Of a DNA stretch of 64,000 nt, positions 44,437 through 53,370 are shown in pieces. How positions within the stretch are numbered: position 1 is the stretch's first letter; each line of letters begins with the position of its first letter. The position numbers and the translations under genes are program-made. Below the pieces are notes generated by a model. It saw only the letters and a program-made list of their open reading frames with translations. It searched no databases and was not told the origin of the DNA. The stretch covers positions 1-64,000 of the forward strand of contig VOPR01000011.1 of assembly GCA_009594995.1 (NCBI GenBank). Reading direction: 5' to 3'. Origin of the DNA: Nitrospira sp. (GTDB lineage: Bacteria > Nitrospirota > Nitrospiria > Nitrospirales > Nitrospiraceae).

Positions 44437-44517
44437 AGGTGCTCCAGTTTACCCAGCTCAATTGAGAGCTCAGCATACACTGAGGTCTACGAGACACCAA
44501 GTGTTCAGGAGGAATAC

Positions 44518-45000
44518 ATGGCAGTGGAACGGCGCTATTGGTTGATGAAATCGGAGCCTGATGTGTTTTCGATCGATGATCTGGCCCGATCGCCGAAGCA
44601 AACGACGGCATGGGATGGGGTGCGGAACTACCAGGCGCGCAATTTTATGCGGGCCATGAAGGTGGGGGACCAGGTGCTGTTTTATCACAGCAATGCCAAG
44701 CCGCCTTCCGTGGTGGGAATCGCCGAAGTGGTGAAGACCGCTTATCCCGATGCCACGCAGTTCGACAAGCAGGATGTGCACTATGATCCGGCCAGCGTTC
44801 CTGATCAGCCTCGCTGGGATGTGGTGGATGTCCGGTTTGTGCACAAGTTCGCCGCACCGCTGTCGTTGGACCTGTTGCGGGAGCAGTCGAGTCTGAAGGG
44901 TATGGAGTTGCTTCGAAAAGGATCACGGCTGTCAGTGCAGCCGGTGCGGGCAACCGAATGGAATGAGGTTCTTCGACTTGGACGAAGCCAGGCCGTCTAA
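44518..45000 (+). CDS. EVE-domain protein
   Basis: The 160-residue protein is a stand-alone EVE domain (PUA-like superfamily, thymocyte nuclear protein 1 type). Family marks are YWLMKSEPDVFSIDDL (residues 7-22), WDGVRNYQARNFMRAMKVGDQVLFYHS and the aromatic cage residues around it. EVE domains bind modified bases in DNA or RNA. RBS CAGGAGG lies just upstream. It is divergent from the YdcF-like gene; the palindrome CTCAATTGAG (44456-44465) lies between them. Confidence 0.93.
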   Translation: MAVERRYWLMKSEPDVFSIDDLARSPKQTTAWDGVRNYQARNFMRAMKVGDQVLFYHSNAKPPSVVGIAEVVKTAYPDATQFDKQDVHYDPASVPDQPRWDVVDVRFVHKFAAPLSLDLLREQSSLKGMELLRKGSRLSVQPVRATEWNEVLRLGRSQAV

Positions 45001-45064
45001 GAGAAATGTCAGAGAGGTTGGTTGCTTGAGGGGGAGGTATGCGCAGACCTACCCCCGGAACACG

Positions 45065-45322
45065 CTAGCTACGGGCCTTCCCGTCATCCAGGTAGCGATG
45101 TTGCCAGTCGAGCCATGCGTGTCCGAGCTCATGGGCAAGAATGTAACGTCGTCGCGTGACGGGGAGTCGCTTGCGGATATAGATCGTTTTCGCTTCGTTG
45201 TCCCAAATCCCATCCGCATTGGCATCCTGCCGGTCCATCTCCGAGTCGGTGACCTGCCGGATCATGATGTGATAGCCGAATGGAAGGACGACCTTGTTTG
45301 GTATTCGCACCGTGCCCCTCAC
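45065..45322 (-). CDS. Minimal HExxH metallopeptidase-like protein
   Basis: The 85-residue frame contains TIYIRKRLPVTRRRYILAHELGHAWLDWQH. HELGH (about residues 63-67) is a zinc-binding motif within the arrangement used by ImmA/IrrE-type peptidases. No C-terminal third ligand region is evident beyond LDD, so it may be a small stand-alone peptidase. It starts at GTG 45322 with AAAAGG unusually close. It might be co-expressed with nothing nearby; both neighbours are on the other strand. Confidence 0.65.
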   Translation of the reverse strand: MRGTVRIPNKVVLPFGYHIMIRQVTDSEMDRQDANADGIWDNEAKTIYIRKRLPVTRRRYILAHELGHAWLDWQHRYLDDGKARS

Positions 45323-45518
45323 TGCCTTTTAAGCAGACGCCTTTTGCGCCGCATTCCAGTTCTCGAATAGCCTAACATATTTCACGTTTCGTCTTCCCCG
45401 TTTAAAAACTCATTGTTATCAGCATGTTGTGAAAATTTTTCGTGCAAGAGCGTTCAGTGAACCTTCTTTTCTTTGCCCATAGTTTCTAATAATCCTGACC
45501 CGTGGTTGAGGATTTCAA

Positions 45519-46304
45519 TTGAAAGATCGGATGGTGTATCATCCAACCATGGTCGATAAACTTCTGGCTCAAGAACTTGCCAAGCCCTATCCCTCGGCGG
45601 TTCGGATCGTGGGTGTAAAGATCCGTGACCGTGGAGAAGTAAAGAAATTCGACGCAGGAGAAGCCAACCTGGTTGTCGGAGATCGGGTGCTGGTCGACGT
45701 GGCTGGGGAATTGAGCTACGGGGTCGTGTATGGAGCTCCCCAGGTGATGCCTTTTATCCCGCCCATGCGCGTTCTGCAGGCTATTGCCCGCAAGGCGACC
45801 CCTGAGGATGTCGCGACCATAGATCGTTACGAACGGCTGGCCTCCGAAGGCATGAAGGCCTGCCGGGAGCAGGCGGCCGCACTGGGCCTCAGGATGAAAC
45901 TGGTAGAGGTTTTCTGCTCTTTTCATCGCCGGCAGATGACCTTTGTCTACACGGCTGACGATCGCATCGATTTCCGGGAATTGGTCCGCCTGCTTGCTCG
46001 ACGCTTTGGCGGACGGATTGAAATGCGTCAGGTCGGGGTTCGAGACGAGGCGAGCCGGTTGGGCGGCATCGATACTTGCGGGTTGGTGCTCTGTTGCGCC
46101 GCGTTTCTGACTGAGGTCAAGCCGGTGACCGTGAAACAAGCCCGGGTCCTTGGTCTTCCGGTAGACGATCCTAAATTGTTGGGTGTCTGTGGCCGTCTCA
46201 AGTGCTGCCTGTTGTTCGAGGCCATGGAGAATCAACCGTCCTCATCATCGTCAAAGCCGTCCTCCCTCATTAACCCCGCGCGTTCGCGCCTGGCATCGTC
46301 TTAG
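45519..46304 (+). CDS. PSP1-domain protein (YaaT/RicT-like)
   Basis: This 261-residue protein has the PSP1 C-terminal domain: VEVFCSFHRRQMTFVYTADDRIDFRELVRLLARRFG, then ARMxQVGVRDEASRLGGIDTCGLVLCC, and GVCGRLKCCLLFE. These cysteines bind an Fe-S cluster in the RicAFT (YlbF-YmcA-YaaT) complex of Bacillus, which affects RNase Y activity. TTG 45519 has GAGGA six bases upstream; ATG 45531 or 45549 are alternatives. The final 25 residues are a serine-rich unconserved tail. Confidence 0.9.
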   Translation: MKDRMVYHPTMVDKLLAQELAKPYPSAVRIVGVKIRDRGEVKKFDAGEANLVVGDRVLVDVAGELSYGVVYGAPQVMPFIPPMRVLQAIARKATPEDVATIDRYERLASEGMKACREQAAALGLRMKLVEVFCSFHRRQMTFVYTADDRIDFRELVRLLARRFGGRIEMRQVGVRDEASRLGGIDTCGLVLCCAAFLTEVKPVTVKQARVLGLPVDDPKLLGVCGRLKCCLLFEAMENQPSSSSSKPSSLINPARSRLASS

Positions 46305-46425
46305 TCCGCATCATTTCCCATCATCGTTTCTCCCGTGCGACGACTCCCTGCGCCGTTCCTGCAATCTGCGCTCAGAAACCCTCGTGATTTTAATTTGAAA
46401 GAGTATAATGACCATGAGGTGACGG

Positions 46426-47517
46426 ATGCCTCAGGTACTGGTGCTCGGAGCGGGGAAAATCGGGTCTCTCGTGGCGGGGCTGCTGTCCGCTAAGGGGCAG
46501 TACCAGGTGCACCTGGCCGACCTCACACTGGATGCACCCAAACGACTGGTTGATGAGCTGGCCCTCTCAACGGTGACTCCCTGTGCGTTGGATGTGCGCC
46601 GGCCTGACACAGTCGCCGCCTATATCAGCTCCCACCGGTTTGATGCCGTCATTTCAAGCCTTCCATACTTTTATAATCCGGCGGTCGCGGACATTGCGCG
46701 GATCCACCAGCTGCACTATTTCGATCTGACCGAGGATGTGGCCGTCACCGGTCGCGTCAAGGCGATCAGCGAAGGTGCCGATCGGGCGTTTCTCCCGCAG
46801 TGCGGATTGGCTCCCGGGTTCATCAGTATCGTCACGAACGACCTCATTGGCCATTTTGAATCCATTGACAATGTGAAGATGCGGGTAGGCGCGTTGCCGG
46901 TCCATCCGAGCAATGCCTTGAAGTATTCCCTTACCTGGTCTACCGACGGATTACTCAATGAGTATGGAAACGTCTGCATCGGGATTGAAGGCGGAGAAGA
47001 GGTCCACCTGCAGCCGCTGGAAGGATACGAGACGATTGAACTGGATGGCCTGCTTTACGAAGCCTTCAACACGTCTGGCGGGCTGGGTACGTTAGCGGAC
47101 ACCTATCGCGGACGGGTCCGGACGATGAATTATAAGACCCTCCGGTATCCCGGGCATTGCGAAAAAATCCAATTTCTCATGAACGATCTCAAGCTGAATG
47201 AGGATCGGGAGACCCTCAAGCGAATCCTGGAGCGGGCGATTCCTCAGACGCATCAAGATGTGGTGTTAATCTATGCGGCCGTGACAGGCACCCGGCAGGG
47301 CGAGTTGTTTGAGGAGACCTATGTGAAAAAGGTCTATCCCCGGACGATGCTCGGGCGCCTCTGGTCCGCAATTCAAGTCACCACGGCGTCGTCCCTCTGT
47401 TCCGTGGTTGATCTGGTCATGGCGAAGCCATCCGCCTACTGCGGTTTCATCCGCCAGGAACATTTTCGCTTGCAGGACGTGTTAGACAATCGCTTCGCAG
47501 ATTGTTTTCGTTCCTAG
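46426..47517 (+). CDS. Saccharopine dehydrogenase-family oxidoreductase (lysine 6-dehydrogenase-like)
   Basis: The 363-residue protein opens with a Rossmann motif VLVLGAGKIGSLVAGLLSA (residues 4-22) and has DAVISSLPYFYNPAVADIA and LPQCGLAPGFISI, which mark the saccharopine dehydrogenase C-terminal/lysine dehydrogenase group. Such enzymes oxidise lysine or saccharopine to 2-aminoadipate 6-semialdehyde. An ALDH7-type dehydrogenase follows directly, and that is the enzyme that takes this product. A TATAAT at 46404-46409 may be the -10 box. Confidence 0.85.
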   Translation: MPQVLVLGAGKIGSLVAGLLSAKGQYQVHLADLTLDAPKRLVDELALSTVTPCALDVRRPDTVAAYISSHRFDAVISSLPYFYNPAVADIARIHQLHYFDLTEDVAVTGRVKAISEGADRAFLPQCGLAPGFISIVTNDLIGHFESIDNVKMRVGALPVHPSNALKYSLTWSTDGLLNEYGNVCIGIEGGEEVHLQPLEGYETIELDGLLYEAFNTSGGLGTLADTYRGRVRTMNYKTLRYPGHCEKIQFLMNDLKLNEDRETLKRILERAIPQTHQDVVLIYAAVTGTRQGELFEETYVKKVYPRTMLGRLWSAIQVTTASSLCSVVDLVMAKPSAYCGFIRQEHFRLQDVLDNRFADCFRS

Positions 47518-47521
47518 TCCA

Positions 47522-49081
47522 ATGATGACGACACAATCCCTATTCAAACGGCTGGGCCTGGCGCTGGAACAGCCGGGAGGATGTTATTCCTCCACGACCT
47601 GGATTCGCACGACAGACGCCGGAGTCATGGAGTCGCAGAATCCCTCGACAGGAACGGTGTTGGCTCGCGTGTACGGTTGTTCCGATGCAGATTACAACAC
47701 GTTCGTCACGGGTTTGCAGCAGACCCATACGTCGTGGCGTATGGTGCCGGCTCCGAAGCGCGGTGAGGTTATTCGGCGGATCGGGCAGGCGCTGAGAGAA
47801 CACAAAGATGCATTGGGCACGCTGGTCTCCCTGGAAGTAGGCAAGATCAAAGCCGAGGGCGATGGCGAAGTGCAGGAGATGATCGACATGGCGGATTTTG
47901 CCGTGGGTCTCTCCCGGATGTTGTATGGACAGACCATGCATTCAGAGCGCGTGCACCATCGGATGTATGAGCAATGGCACCCCCTCGGTGTGGTAGGTGT
48001 GATCACCGCGTTCAACTTTCCGGTTGCGGTCTGGGCCTGGAATGCCTTCGTCGCGGCAGTGGCCGGAAATACGGTGTTATGGAAGCCCTCACCGAAAGCG
48101 CCGCTCTGCGCTCTGGCCGTGCAACAGCTGTGCAATCGCGTGTTAGAAGAGGCCGGTTACCCTGGGGTGTTCGCCCTGTGTGCGACGGACCGAGTTGCAT
48201 TGGCTGAGAAGATGGTGGGCGATGAACGGCTTCCGCTGATTTCATTCACCGGATCTGTGCCGGTTGGAAGGCGTGTGGCGGCGACGGTTGGACATCGCCT
48301 GGGCCGGACGCTGCTGGAATTGAGCGGGAACAATGCCATCATTGTGGATGAGACGGCCGATCTGGAGTTGGCGACGCGCGCCATCATGTTCGGCGCGGTC
48401 GGCACGGCGGGACAGCGTTGCACCAGCACGAGGCGTCTGATCGTGCATGAGTCTCAATACGGGAAGCTGCTTCCTCGCCTCCTGTCCGCGTATGCGCAAG
48501 TCACGATCGGTGATCCGCTCCAGCCCAATGTCTTGATGGGGCCGCTGATTGATGGTCAGGCGGTCGCGCGGTATCGAGCGGCACTGGATGAGGTGACGAA
48601 GGAGGGCGGCGAAGTCCTCTGCGGGGGGCGTGTGTTGGATCGTCCCGGGTATTTTGTCGAGCCGACGATCGTGCGAGCCCAGAACCATTGGAATATTGTT
48701 CAGCAGGAGACCTTTGCGCCGATCCTCTATGTGATGACCTATCGAACGCTGGACGAGGCCATTCAAATGCAGAATGCCGTTCCTCAAGGCTTATCGTCGG
48801 CCCTATTTACCACGCATCTTCGGCATAGCGAGGCCTTTCTCTCGGCGGCGGGGAGCGACTGCGGCATTGCTAACCTGAACATCGGCACTTCCGGGGCGGA
48901 AATCGGCGGGGCATTCGGTGGCGAGAAAACCACAGGGGGCGGGCGCGAAGCGGGGTCTGACGCCTGGAAGGCATACATGCGGCGTCAAACCACCACGATC
49001 AATTGGGGTGCTGAGCTGCCGTTAGCGCAGGGGGTGACCTTTGGGCCGACGGAAGGAGGGGCCAATGGGGCAAGCCACTGA
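47522..49081 (+). CDS. amaB: Alpha-aminoadipic semialdehyde dehydrogenase (ALDH7/antiquitin-like)
   Basis: The 519-residue protein is an aldehyde dehydrogenase of the ALDH7 type. NAD-binding and catalytic motifs are AFNFPVAVWAWN, SFTGSVPVGRRVA, LELSGNNAIIVDE and TAGQRCTSTRR, with the nucleophile at Cys300. EIGGAFGGEKTTGGGREAG and DAWKAYMRRQT are distinctive of antiquitin/AmaB, which oxidises aminoadipate semialdehyde to 2-aminoadipate. The gene starts four bases after the upstream dehydrogenase and overlaps the next gene. Confidence 0.92.
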   Translation: MMTTQSLFKRLGLALEQPGGCYSSTTWIRTTDAGVMESQNPSTGTVLARVYGCSDADYNTFVTGLQQTHTSWRMVPAPKRGEVIRRIGQALREHKDALGTLVSLEVGKIKAEGDGEVQEMIDMADFAVGLSRMLYGQTMHSERVHHRMYEQWHPLGVVGVITAFNFPVAVWAWNAFVAAVAGNTVLWKPSPKAPLCALAVQQLCNRVLEEAGYPGVFALCATDRVALAEKMVGDERLPLISFTGSVPVGRRVAATVGHRLGRTLLELSGNNAIIVDETADLELATRAIMFGAVGTAGQRCTSTRRLIVHESQYGKLLPRLLSAYAQVTIGDPLQPNVLMGPLIDGQAVARYRAALDEVTKEGGEVLCGGRVLDRPGYFVEPTIVRAQNHWNIVQQETFAPILYVMTYRTLDEAIQMQNAVPQGLSSALFTTHLRHSEAFLSAAGSDCGIANLNIGTSGAEIGGAFGGEKTTGGGREAGSDAWKAYMRRQTTTINWGAELPLAQGVTFGPTEGGANGASH

Positions 49082-49658
49082 TCTGGATGCTGTGATAGGT
49101 CGAATGACGGCTGATTTTCTGGCCCGGAATAGCGCGGCTGGAATGCTTCGGCGGGCGTTGGAGGATGTTGGCGTCGGGTTTGTGCCGGTGATGGACCACC
49201 TGACGATTCGAACTATGAACATCGATCAGCGCGCGGAAGAATTCATTGCGCTGGGATATGGGTATGATGAAACGATTCGCTACGAAGATTGGTTCGCCAA
49301 AGTCTTCAGGAAAGCCGGGTATCCGGCGTTGTTCGTCGACCAGGCGTATGCGGACGATCGCGGGAAGACCAGTATCATTCCCCGCTGGGTCGAGAAATTC
49401 GGTGACCGCGTGTTTCATCATGTGGCCGTACGGGTGGAAGACATCGAGCACGCGATTCTCACGCTGAAAGCGAAGGGTGTGGTCTTCGCCGGGGAAATCG
49501 TCGGAGCCCGCGGGGGCCCGTTACGACAGATTTTTACTGCTCCTGAGATGGTCGATGGACAACCTTTTTCTGTGCTGGAATTAGCCGAGCGGCATCAAGG
49601 GTATCAGGGATTTCTTCCTCCACAAGCTGACAGTCTTATGCGCTCAACGGTGCGTTAG
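49065..49658 (+). CDS. VOC-fold metalloenzyme, DUF1338/2-oxoadipate decarboxylase-like
   Basis: The 197-residue protein begins at ATG 49065 after GGAAGGAGGGG and overlaps the ALDH gene by 17 bases. Candidate metal ligands are His45 (VMDHLTIRT), His118 or His119 (FHHVAVRVED) and Glu172 (FSVLELAER), in the arrangement of vicinal oxygen chelate enzymes. DUF1338 proteins convert 2-oxoadipate to 2-hydroxyglutarate in lysine degradation and are usually longer. The lysine context supports this role, but a different VOC reaction is possible. Confidence 0.6.
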   Translation: MGQATDLDAVIGRMTADFLARNSAAGMLRRALEDVGVGFVPVMDHLTIRTMNIDQRAEEFIALGYGYDETIRYEDWFAKVFRKAGYPALFVDQAYADDRGKTSIIPRWVEKFGDRVFHHVAVRVEDIEHAILTLKAKGVVFAGEIVGARGGPLRQIFTAPEMVDGQPFSVLELAERHQGYQGFLPPQADSLMRSTVR

Positions 49659-49735
49659 CCGGCCTGTTGTTTCGAGTTCTCGGTCGCACGGTGTCGCATT
49701 CGCTACCCCGAGCCTATTCCGCAGAAACGAGAGTC

Positions 49736-49764
49736 TCGACCGAATCCATGTTTCTGCGTACAAT
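49736..49764 (+). promoter_or_regulatory. Candidate promoter of the di-heme peroxidase operon
   Basis: TCGACC (49736-49741), a 17-base spacer and TACAAT (49759-49764) lie about 65 bases before the ATG. Confidence 0.45.
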
Positions 49765-49829
49765 GTCTTGCCTATCCCAAGTGCCTCAATCGATTCCATC
49801 ATACGTGGTACACACAGGAGGTCATTGAT

Positions 49830-50900
49830 ATGGTTCGACCGGTCTTGCCCCTCTGCTCGATCCTGATGCTGGTGTGCATCGCTGCCTTCGTAACCGGGGA
49901 CGGTCTCGTGCACGCGTCACCGTCCGGTCATGCGCCTCACGGTACCGTGACCATTGACGGGGTGACGGTTCCTGATATCGGCCCACTGCCGAGCGTGGTT
50001 CCGATCCCATCCTCCAACCTGAACTACGCCGCGAAAATCGAGCTTGGAAAGCAGCTCTATTTCGATGGACGGCTGTCAAAAAACAACGCGATTTCTTGCG
50101 CCTTCTGCCACAACCCCGGAACCGGATTCGCGGATTCTCGCCAGACCTCCATCGGGGTCGGCGGCGGGATCGGTGGGCGGCAATCGCCAACAGTCTACAA
50201 TACAGCCTTCAACCATGTGCAGTTCTGGGATGGCCGGGCGCGCTCCCTGGAGGAACAGGCTATCGGGCCGATCCACAATCCCGTTGAGATGGCGGAGACG
50301 CATGAACATGTGGTGGCCAAGTTGGGCAAGATCAAGGGGTATCAACAACAATTTCGGGCCGTCTTCGGGACTGAGGTCAATCTGCAGGGTATTGGCGAGG
50401 CCATTGCGGCTTATGAGCGCACGGTGCTGTCCACGAACTCAGCGTTCGATAAGTATGTCCTCGGAGATTCAAAAGCCATGGACGAAGCGGCGGTTCGAGG
50501 CCTCTCGGTTTTTAAAGGGAAGGGGCGCTGTATCCTGTGCCATAACGGAGCGAACTTCACGGACAACCAGTTTCATAATCTGGGCGTGCCCCAAGTGGGT
50601 CCAATGAAGGAGGATCTGGGCCGGTTCAATGTCAGCCGTGCGGAGAAAGACAAGGGTGCGTTCAAGACACCGACCCTTCGGAGTATTACCGAAACTGCTC
50701 CGTACATGCACGATGGCGCCTTCAAAACATTGGAGGAAGTCGTCGAATTTTTGGATCAGGGCGGCGGGAACAACCCTCATCTGAGTCCTCTGATGAAACC
50801 GCTCAATATGACCGCCGACGAGAAGGCTGATCTCGTGGCGTTTCTGAAGGCGTTGACGGGAGAGCGCATAAAGTTCAGCATGCCACAGTTGCCGAAATAA
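49830..50900 (+). CDS. Di-heme cytochrome c peroxidase (CcpA/MauG family)
   Basis: The 356-residue exported protein has a signal peptide and two heme c sites: ISCAFCHNPG (about residue 88) and CILCHNGANFTD (about 231). AFNHVQFWDGRARSLEEQA and APYMHDGAFKTLEEVVEFL are conserved in bacterial cytochrome c peroxidases, which reduce hydrogen peroxide in the periplasm with electrons from small cytochromes c. RBS AGGAGG lies eight bases before ATG. It leads a cluster with two DUF1264 genes and a monoheme cytochrome. Confidence 0.95.
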   Translation: MVRPVLPLCSILMLVCIAAFVTGDGLVHASPSGHAPHGTVTIDGVTVPDIGPLPSVVPIPSSNLNYAAKIELGKQLYFDGRLSKNNAISCAFCHNPGTGFADSRQTSIGVGGGIGGRQSPTVYNTAFNHVQFWDGRARSLEEQAIGPIHNPVEMAETHEHVVAKLGKIKGYQQQFRAVFGTEVNLQGIGEAIAAYERTVLSTNSAFDKYVLGDSKAMDEAAVRGLSVFKGKGRCILCHNGANFTDNQFHNLGVPQVGPMKEDLGRFNVSRAEKDKGAFKTPTLRSITETAPYMHDGAFKTLEEVVEFLDQGGGNNPHLSPLMKPLNMTADEKADLVAFLKALTGERIKFSMPQLPK

Positions 50901-51012
50901 TTTACGAATCCATTTGGGGCGACGATGACTCTCACTGGCAGACATTCGTGACAGATAGGTCTATTCATACGACACATCAGTGCATTCCAACCCCAACCAC
51001 AGGAGGCCTTCT

Positions 51013-51519
51013 ATGTTTCGACATCTTTGCGTGCTAGGTGCGAGCACGCTCGCGCTCGCCATTGGCGGGCCGGCGTTTGCGGCGGATATGAAACCGGGTC
51101 CGGCCGACGGGTTCGATATTCATGTGATGGCTCCGCATAAAATGGAAGATGGCTCGGTGGCGGGTCCCTTCCATCACTACTGCAAAGCCATCAAGCCGGA
51201 AGTGTTGCAGTGTTTGTTGTTCGAATCGACGGAGCCGAATGCGGTGCTGACCGATGTAGAGTATTTCGTGGCGAAACCCGTTTCTCGTTCGGCGGTACCG
51301 CTCGATGTGTGGAACAAGTTCTACCATGACCATGAGGTTGAGATTGCGACCGGCCGCGTCCAAGTCCTGGACATGCCGGACGCGCAGGCCAAGGAAGTTG
51401 CAGCGGCCGCAGCCAAGACGGACGGCATCATTTTTCATCTGTGGCCCAAGGGCGCTAAAGCTCCGGACGGATCGGTCGGACATCCCACGTCTGTGGGGCA
51501 CAAACTGCGGACGGAATAA
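51013..51519 (+). CDS. Exported DUF1264 protein (copy 1)
   Basis: The 168-residue protein starts at ATG 51013 after ACAGGAGG; the earlier frame start (50980) is rejected. A signal peptide ends at AFAA. The DUF1264/OBAP pattern is seen as IHVMAPHKMEDG, FHHYCKAIKPEVLQCLLFES, VEYFVAK and FYHDHEVEIATGRVQVL. Conserved histidines and cysteines (HHYC, QC, HDHE) could bind a metal. Function of the family is unknown; it is best known from oil-body-associated proteins of plants. A second copy lies 52 bases downstream. Confidence 0.87.
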   Translation: MFRHLCVLGASTLALAIGGPAFAADMKPGPADGFDIHVMAPHKMEDGSVAGPFHHYCKAIKPEVLQCLLFESTEPNAVLTDVEYFVAKPVSRSAVPLDVWNKFYHDHEVEIATGRVQVLDMPDAQAKEVAAAAAKTDGIIFHLWPKGAKAPDGSVGHPTSVGHKLRTE

Positions 51520-51571
51520 CGTTGTCATTTACGAATGATCGATCCTACAGACACCTTGTAAGGAGGCCCCT

Positions 51572-52126
51572 ATGCGAAGTGCGATTGCGATAATCGGGTT
51601 GTGTGCGGCTGCCCTCACAGTTACCGGCTGTGCGGAAACGTCCCACGAAATGAAATCCTCATCAACTGCAGCGCCTGCTGCAGCGGCGGCGAGAGCTATG
51701 CCGACACCCGCCCAGGGCTATACTATTCACGTCATGGCACCCCATAAGTTCGAAGATGGTTCGGTGCATGGTCCCTATCATCACTACTGCAAGCCGATCT
51801 CGCCTGAGATCCTGCAGTGTTTGTTGTTTGAATCAACAGAATCGAATGCCTTGTTGACCGACATTGAGTATTTTGTCGCGAAGTCGGTATCGCGCGCGCA
51901 TGTTCCGTTGGAGACCTGGAATAAGTATTACCACGATCACGAGGTCGAGATTGCAACGGGACGGGTTCAAATCCTAGATATGCCGGATGCGCAGGCGAAG
52001 GAAGTCGCGGCGGTCGCGGCAAAGACCGACGGAATTATTTTCCATCTTTGGCCGGACGGGGCCAAGGCGCCGAACGGCGAAGTCGGGCATCCGCAGTCAG
52101 TCGGCCACAAGCATCGGACCGAGTAA
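51572..52126 (+). CDS. Lipoprotein DUF1264 (copy 2)
   Basis: The 184-residue protein resembles its upstream neighbour over most of the mature domain (IHVMAPHKFEDG, YHHYCKPISPEILQCLLFES, YYHDHEVEIATG). Its N-terminus differs: a lipoprotein signal with lipobox LTVTGC and an alanine-rich spacer. One copy would thus be soluble in the periplasm and the other anchored to a membrane. RBS AAGGAGG is strong. The duplication is recent enough to be obvious but the proteins have diverged throughout. Confidence 0.88.
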   Translation: MRSAIAIIGLCAAALTVTGCAETSHEMKSSSTAAPAAAAARAMPTPAQGYTIHVMAPHKFEDGSVHGPYHHYCKPISPEILQCLLFESTESNALLTDIEYFVAKSVSRAHVPLETWNKYYHDHEVEIATGRVQILDMPDAQAKEVAAVAAKTDGIIFHLWPDGAKAPNGEVGHPQSVGHKHRTE

Positions 52127-52213
52127 AAAAGTTGTGTGGAGTGACCAGGCGGAGGGGACGCATCTTGCGGCCTCTCCGCCTGTGCTATTTCTTCTAGGGA
52201 GGAAGAAACTGCG

Positions 52214-52660
52214 ATGAGAGTTGGCCATCTGTTTCTGTTCGCTTGGGTCGTGGTCGGCGGGATGGCGGTCGCCTGGTCGGCGGATTCGGAAGTCCTACGT
52301 CCTCGTGTACCGATCGATCAGATGGAGACCGCCCGTGCAATGACGAATCCATTTACTGTGACGCCCGAAATGCGGGAGAAAGGAAAGGCACTGTTTGAAG
52401 GCAAAGCATTCTGCCGCGCTTGCCATGGTACGGACGGTAAAGGGCTGGGAATGGACTTGGACTATTCTACTTTCAAGGGACCACTTCCTCGAAACTTTAC
52501 CGACAAGATGTGGCAACAGGCCAGAACGGACGGCGAATTGTTCTGGATTCTGAAAAATGGGAGCCCTGGAACAGATATGGCGTCATTTATTCCATTGGTG
52601 TTGACGGAAGAAGAGGCCTGGCAGGTGCTGACGTATGTGCGTTCGTTTGGCGGGCGGTGA
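52214..52660 (+). CDS. Monoheme c-type cytochrome
   Basis: The 148-residue exported protein has a signal peptide and one heme site, AFCRACHGTDGKG (about residue 61). A distal methionine is probable in GTDMASFIPLVL. It is a class I cytochrome c, suited to carry electrons in the periplasm, perhaps to the di-heme peroxidase. RBS AGGGAGGAAG precedes the ATG. Confidence 0.9.
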   Translation: MRVGHLFLFAWVVVGGMAVAWSADSEVLRPRVPIDQMETARAMTNPFTVTPEMREKGKALFEGKAFCRACHGTDGKGLGMDLDYSTFKGPLPRNFTDKMWQQARTDGELFWILKNGSPGTDMASFIPLVLTEEEAWQVLTYVRSFGGR

Positions 52661-52884
52661 GCCTTTCTCCGAGCTATCTGACCGACTCGACACTTCCCAG
52701 GTCCCCTCCCTGCGAGTAAGCGGTTCGCCTTAACTGAGGAAGACTCCCCAGACCGGCAACGCGTCTGACCTTCTTTCCATTCAGCGCCTCGCGCGGGTAG
52801 AGGCACCAATTCGCAATCATTCCCAGTAAGCAGATTCAGGATGGCCTGTGCAAACCGTCACACACTGTGTGGCGACTGCGGGGA

Positions 52885-53259
52885 CTATTGGCGATGGCGT
52901 GATAAGAATCGATCCAGGCGGCTGCGTTCCGAGACCGGAAGTCGAAGAAATTCGATGCCAAAGTACTGTGCGTGAACCCAGCGGACTGCGGTGAGTTCTA
53001 TCATCAAGGCTCGGGCATCGTCCGGCAATAGCAGCCGCAAGGTCAGGTAGGTGCCCTCAATGACCGTGCGCTCGCATTCCATGAGGCAGCCGTCGGGTGA
53101 TAGATTGAGAACGGTTCCCTCTCCGATGAATGGGGCACCGGCGAACATGGCGGGACAGACGATCCCCAGGCGGTCCCGGGACCGTTGAAAGGAGAGCGTG
53201 GTTCCTGAAATGGTAGGAAGCGTGGAGGGCGTTGGAAATGTAGGAGGTCGTGACTGCAT
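52885..53259 (-). CDS. PilZ-domain protein
   Basis: The 124-residue protein has a PilZ-type beta-barrel. A basic box QRSRDRLGI (around residues 25-33) and NLSPDGCLM (about 53-61) correspond to the RxxxR and [D/N]xSxxG motifs that bind cyclic di-GMP. The length allows only this domain. Single-domain PilZ proteins relay c-di-GMP to pili, flagella or enzymes. No partner gene is adjacent; the pilus genes are 35 kb away. Confidence 0.78.
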   Translation of the reverse strand: MQSRPPTFPTPSTLPTISGTTLSFQRSRDRLGIVCPAMFAGAPFIGEGTVLNLSPDGCLMECERTVIEGTYLTLRLLLPDDARALMIELTAVRWVHAQYFGIEFLRLPVSERSRLDRFLSRHRQ

Positions 53260-53370
53260 GAGCGACAGTGTAGTGCAAGGAATTGGGGGAACAAAATCCC
53301 GCCTTAGGGGGGCCTGGACTGGTCTAATCTAGTCTGCTCTAGCAGGTTCTGAAAGGGGGCAGCCGAGAGA

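Noticed and set aside
44456-44465. Palindrome CTCAATTGAG between divergent genes
   Set aside because: Too short to call an operator without a matching regulator or further copies.
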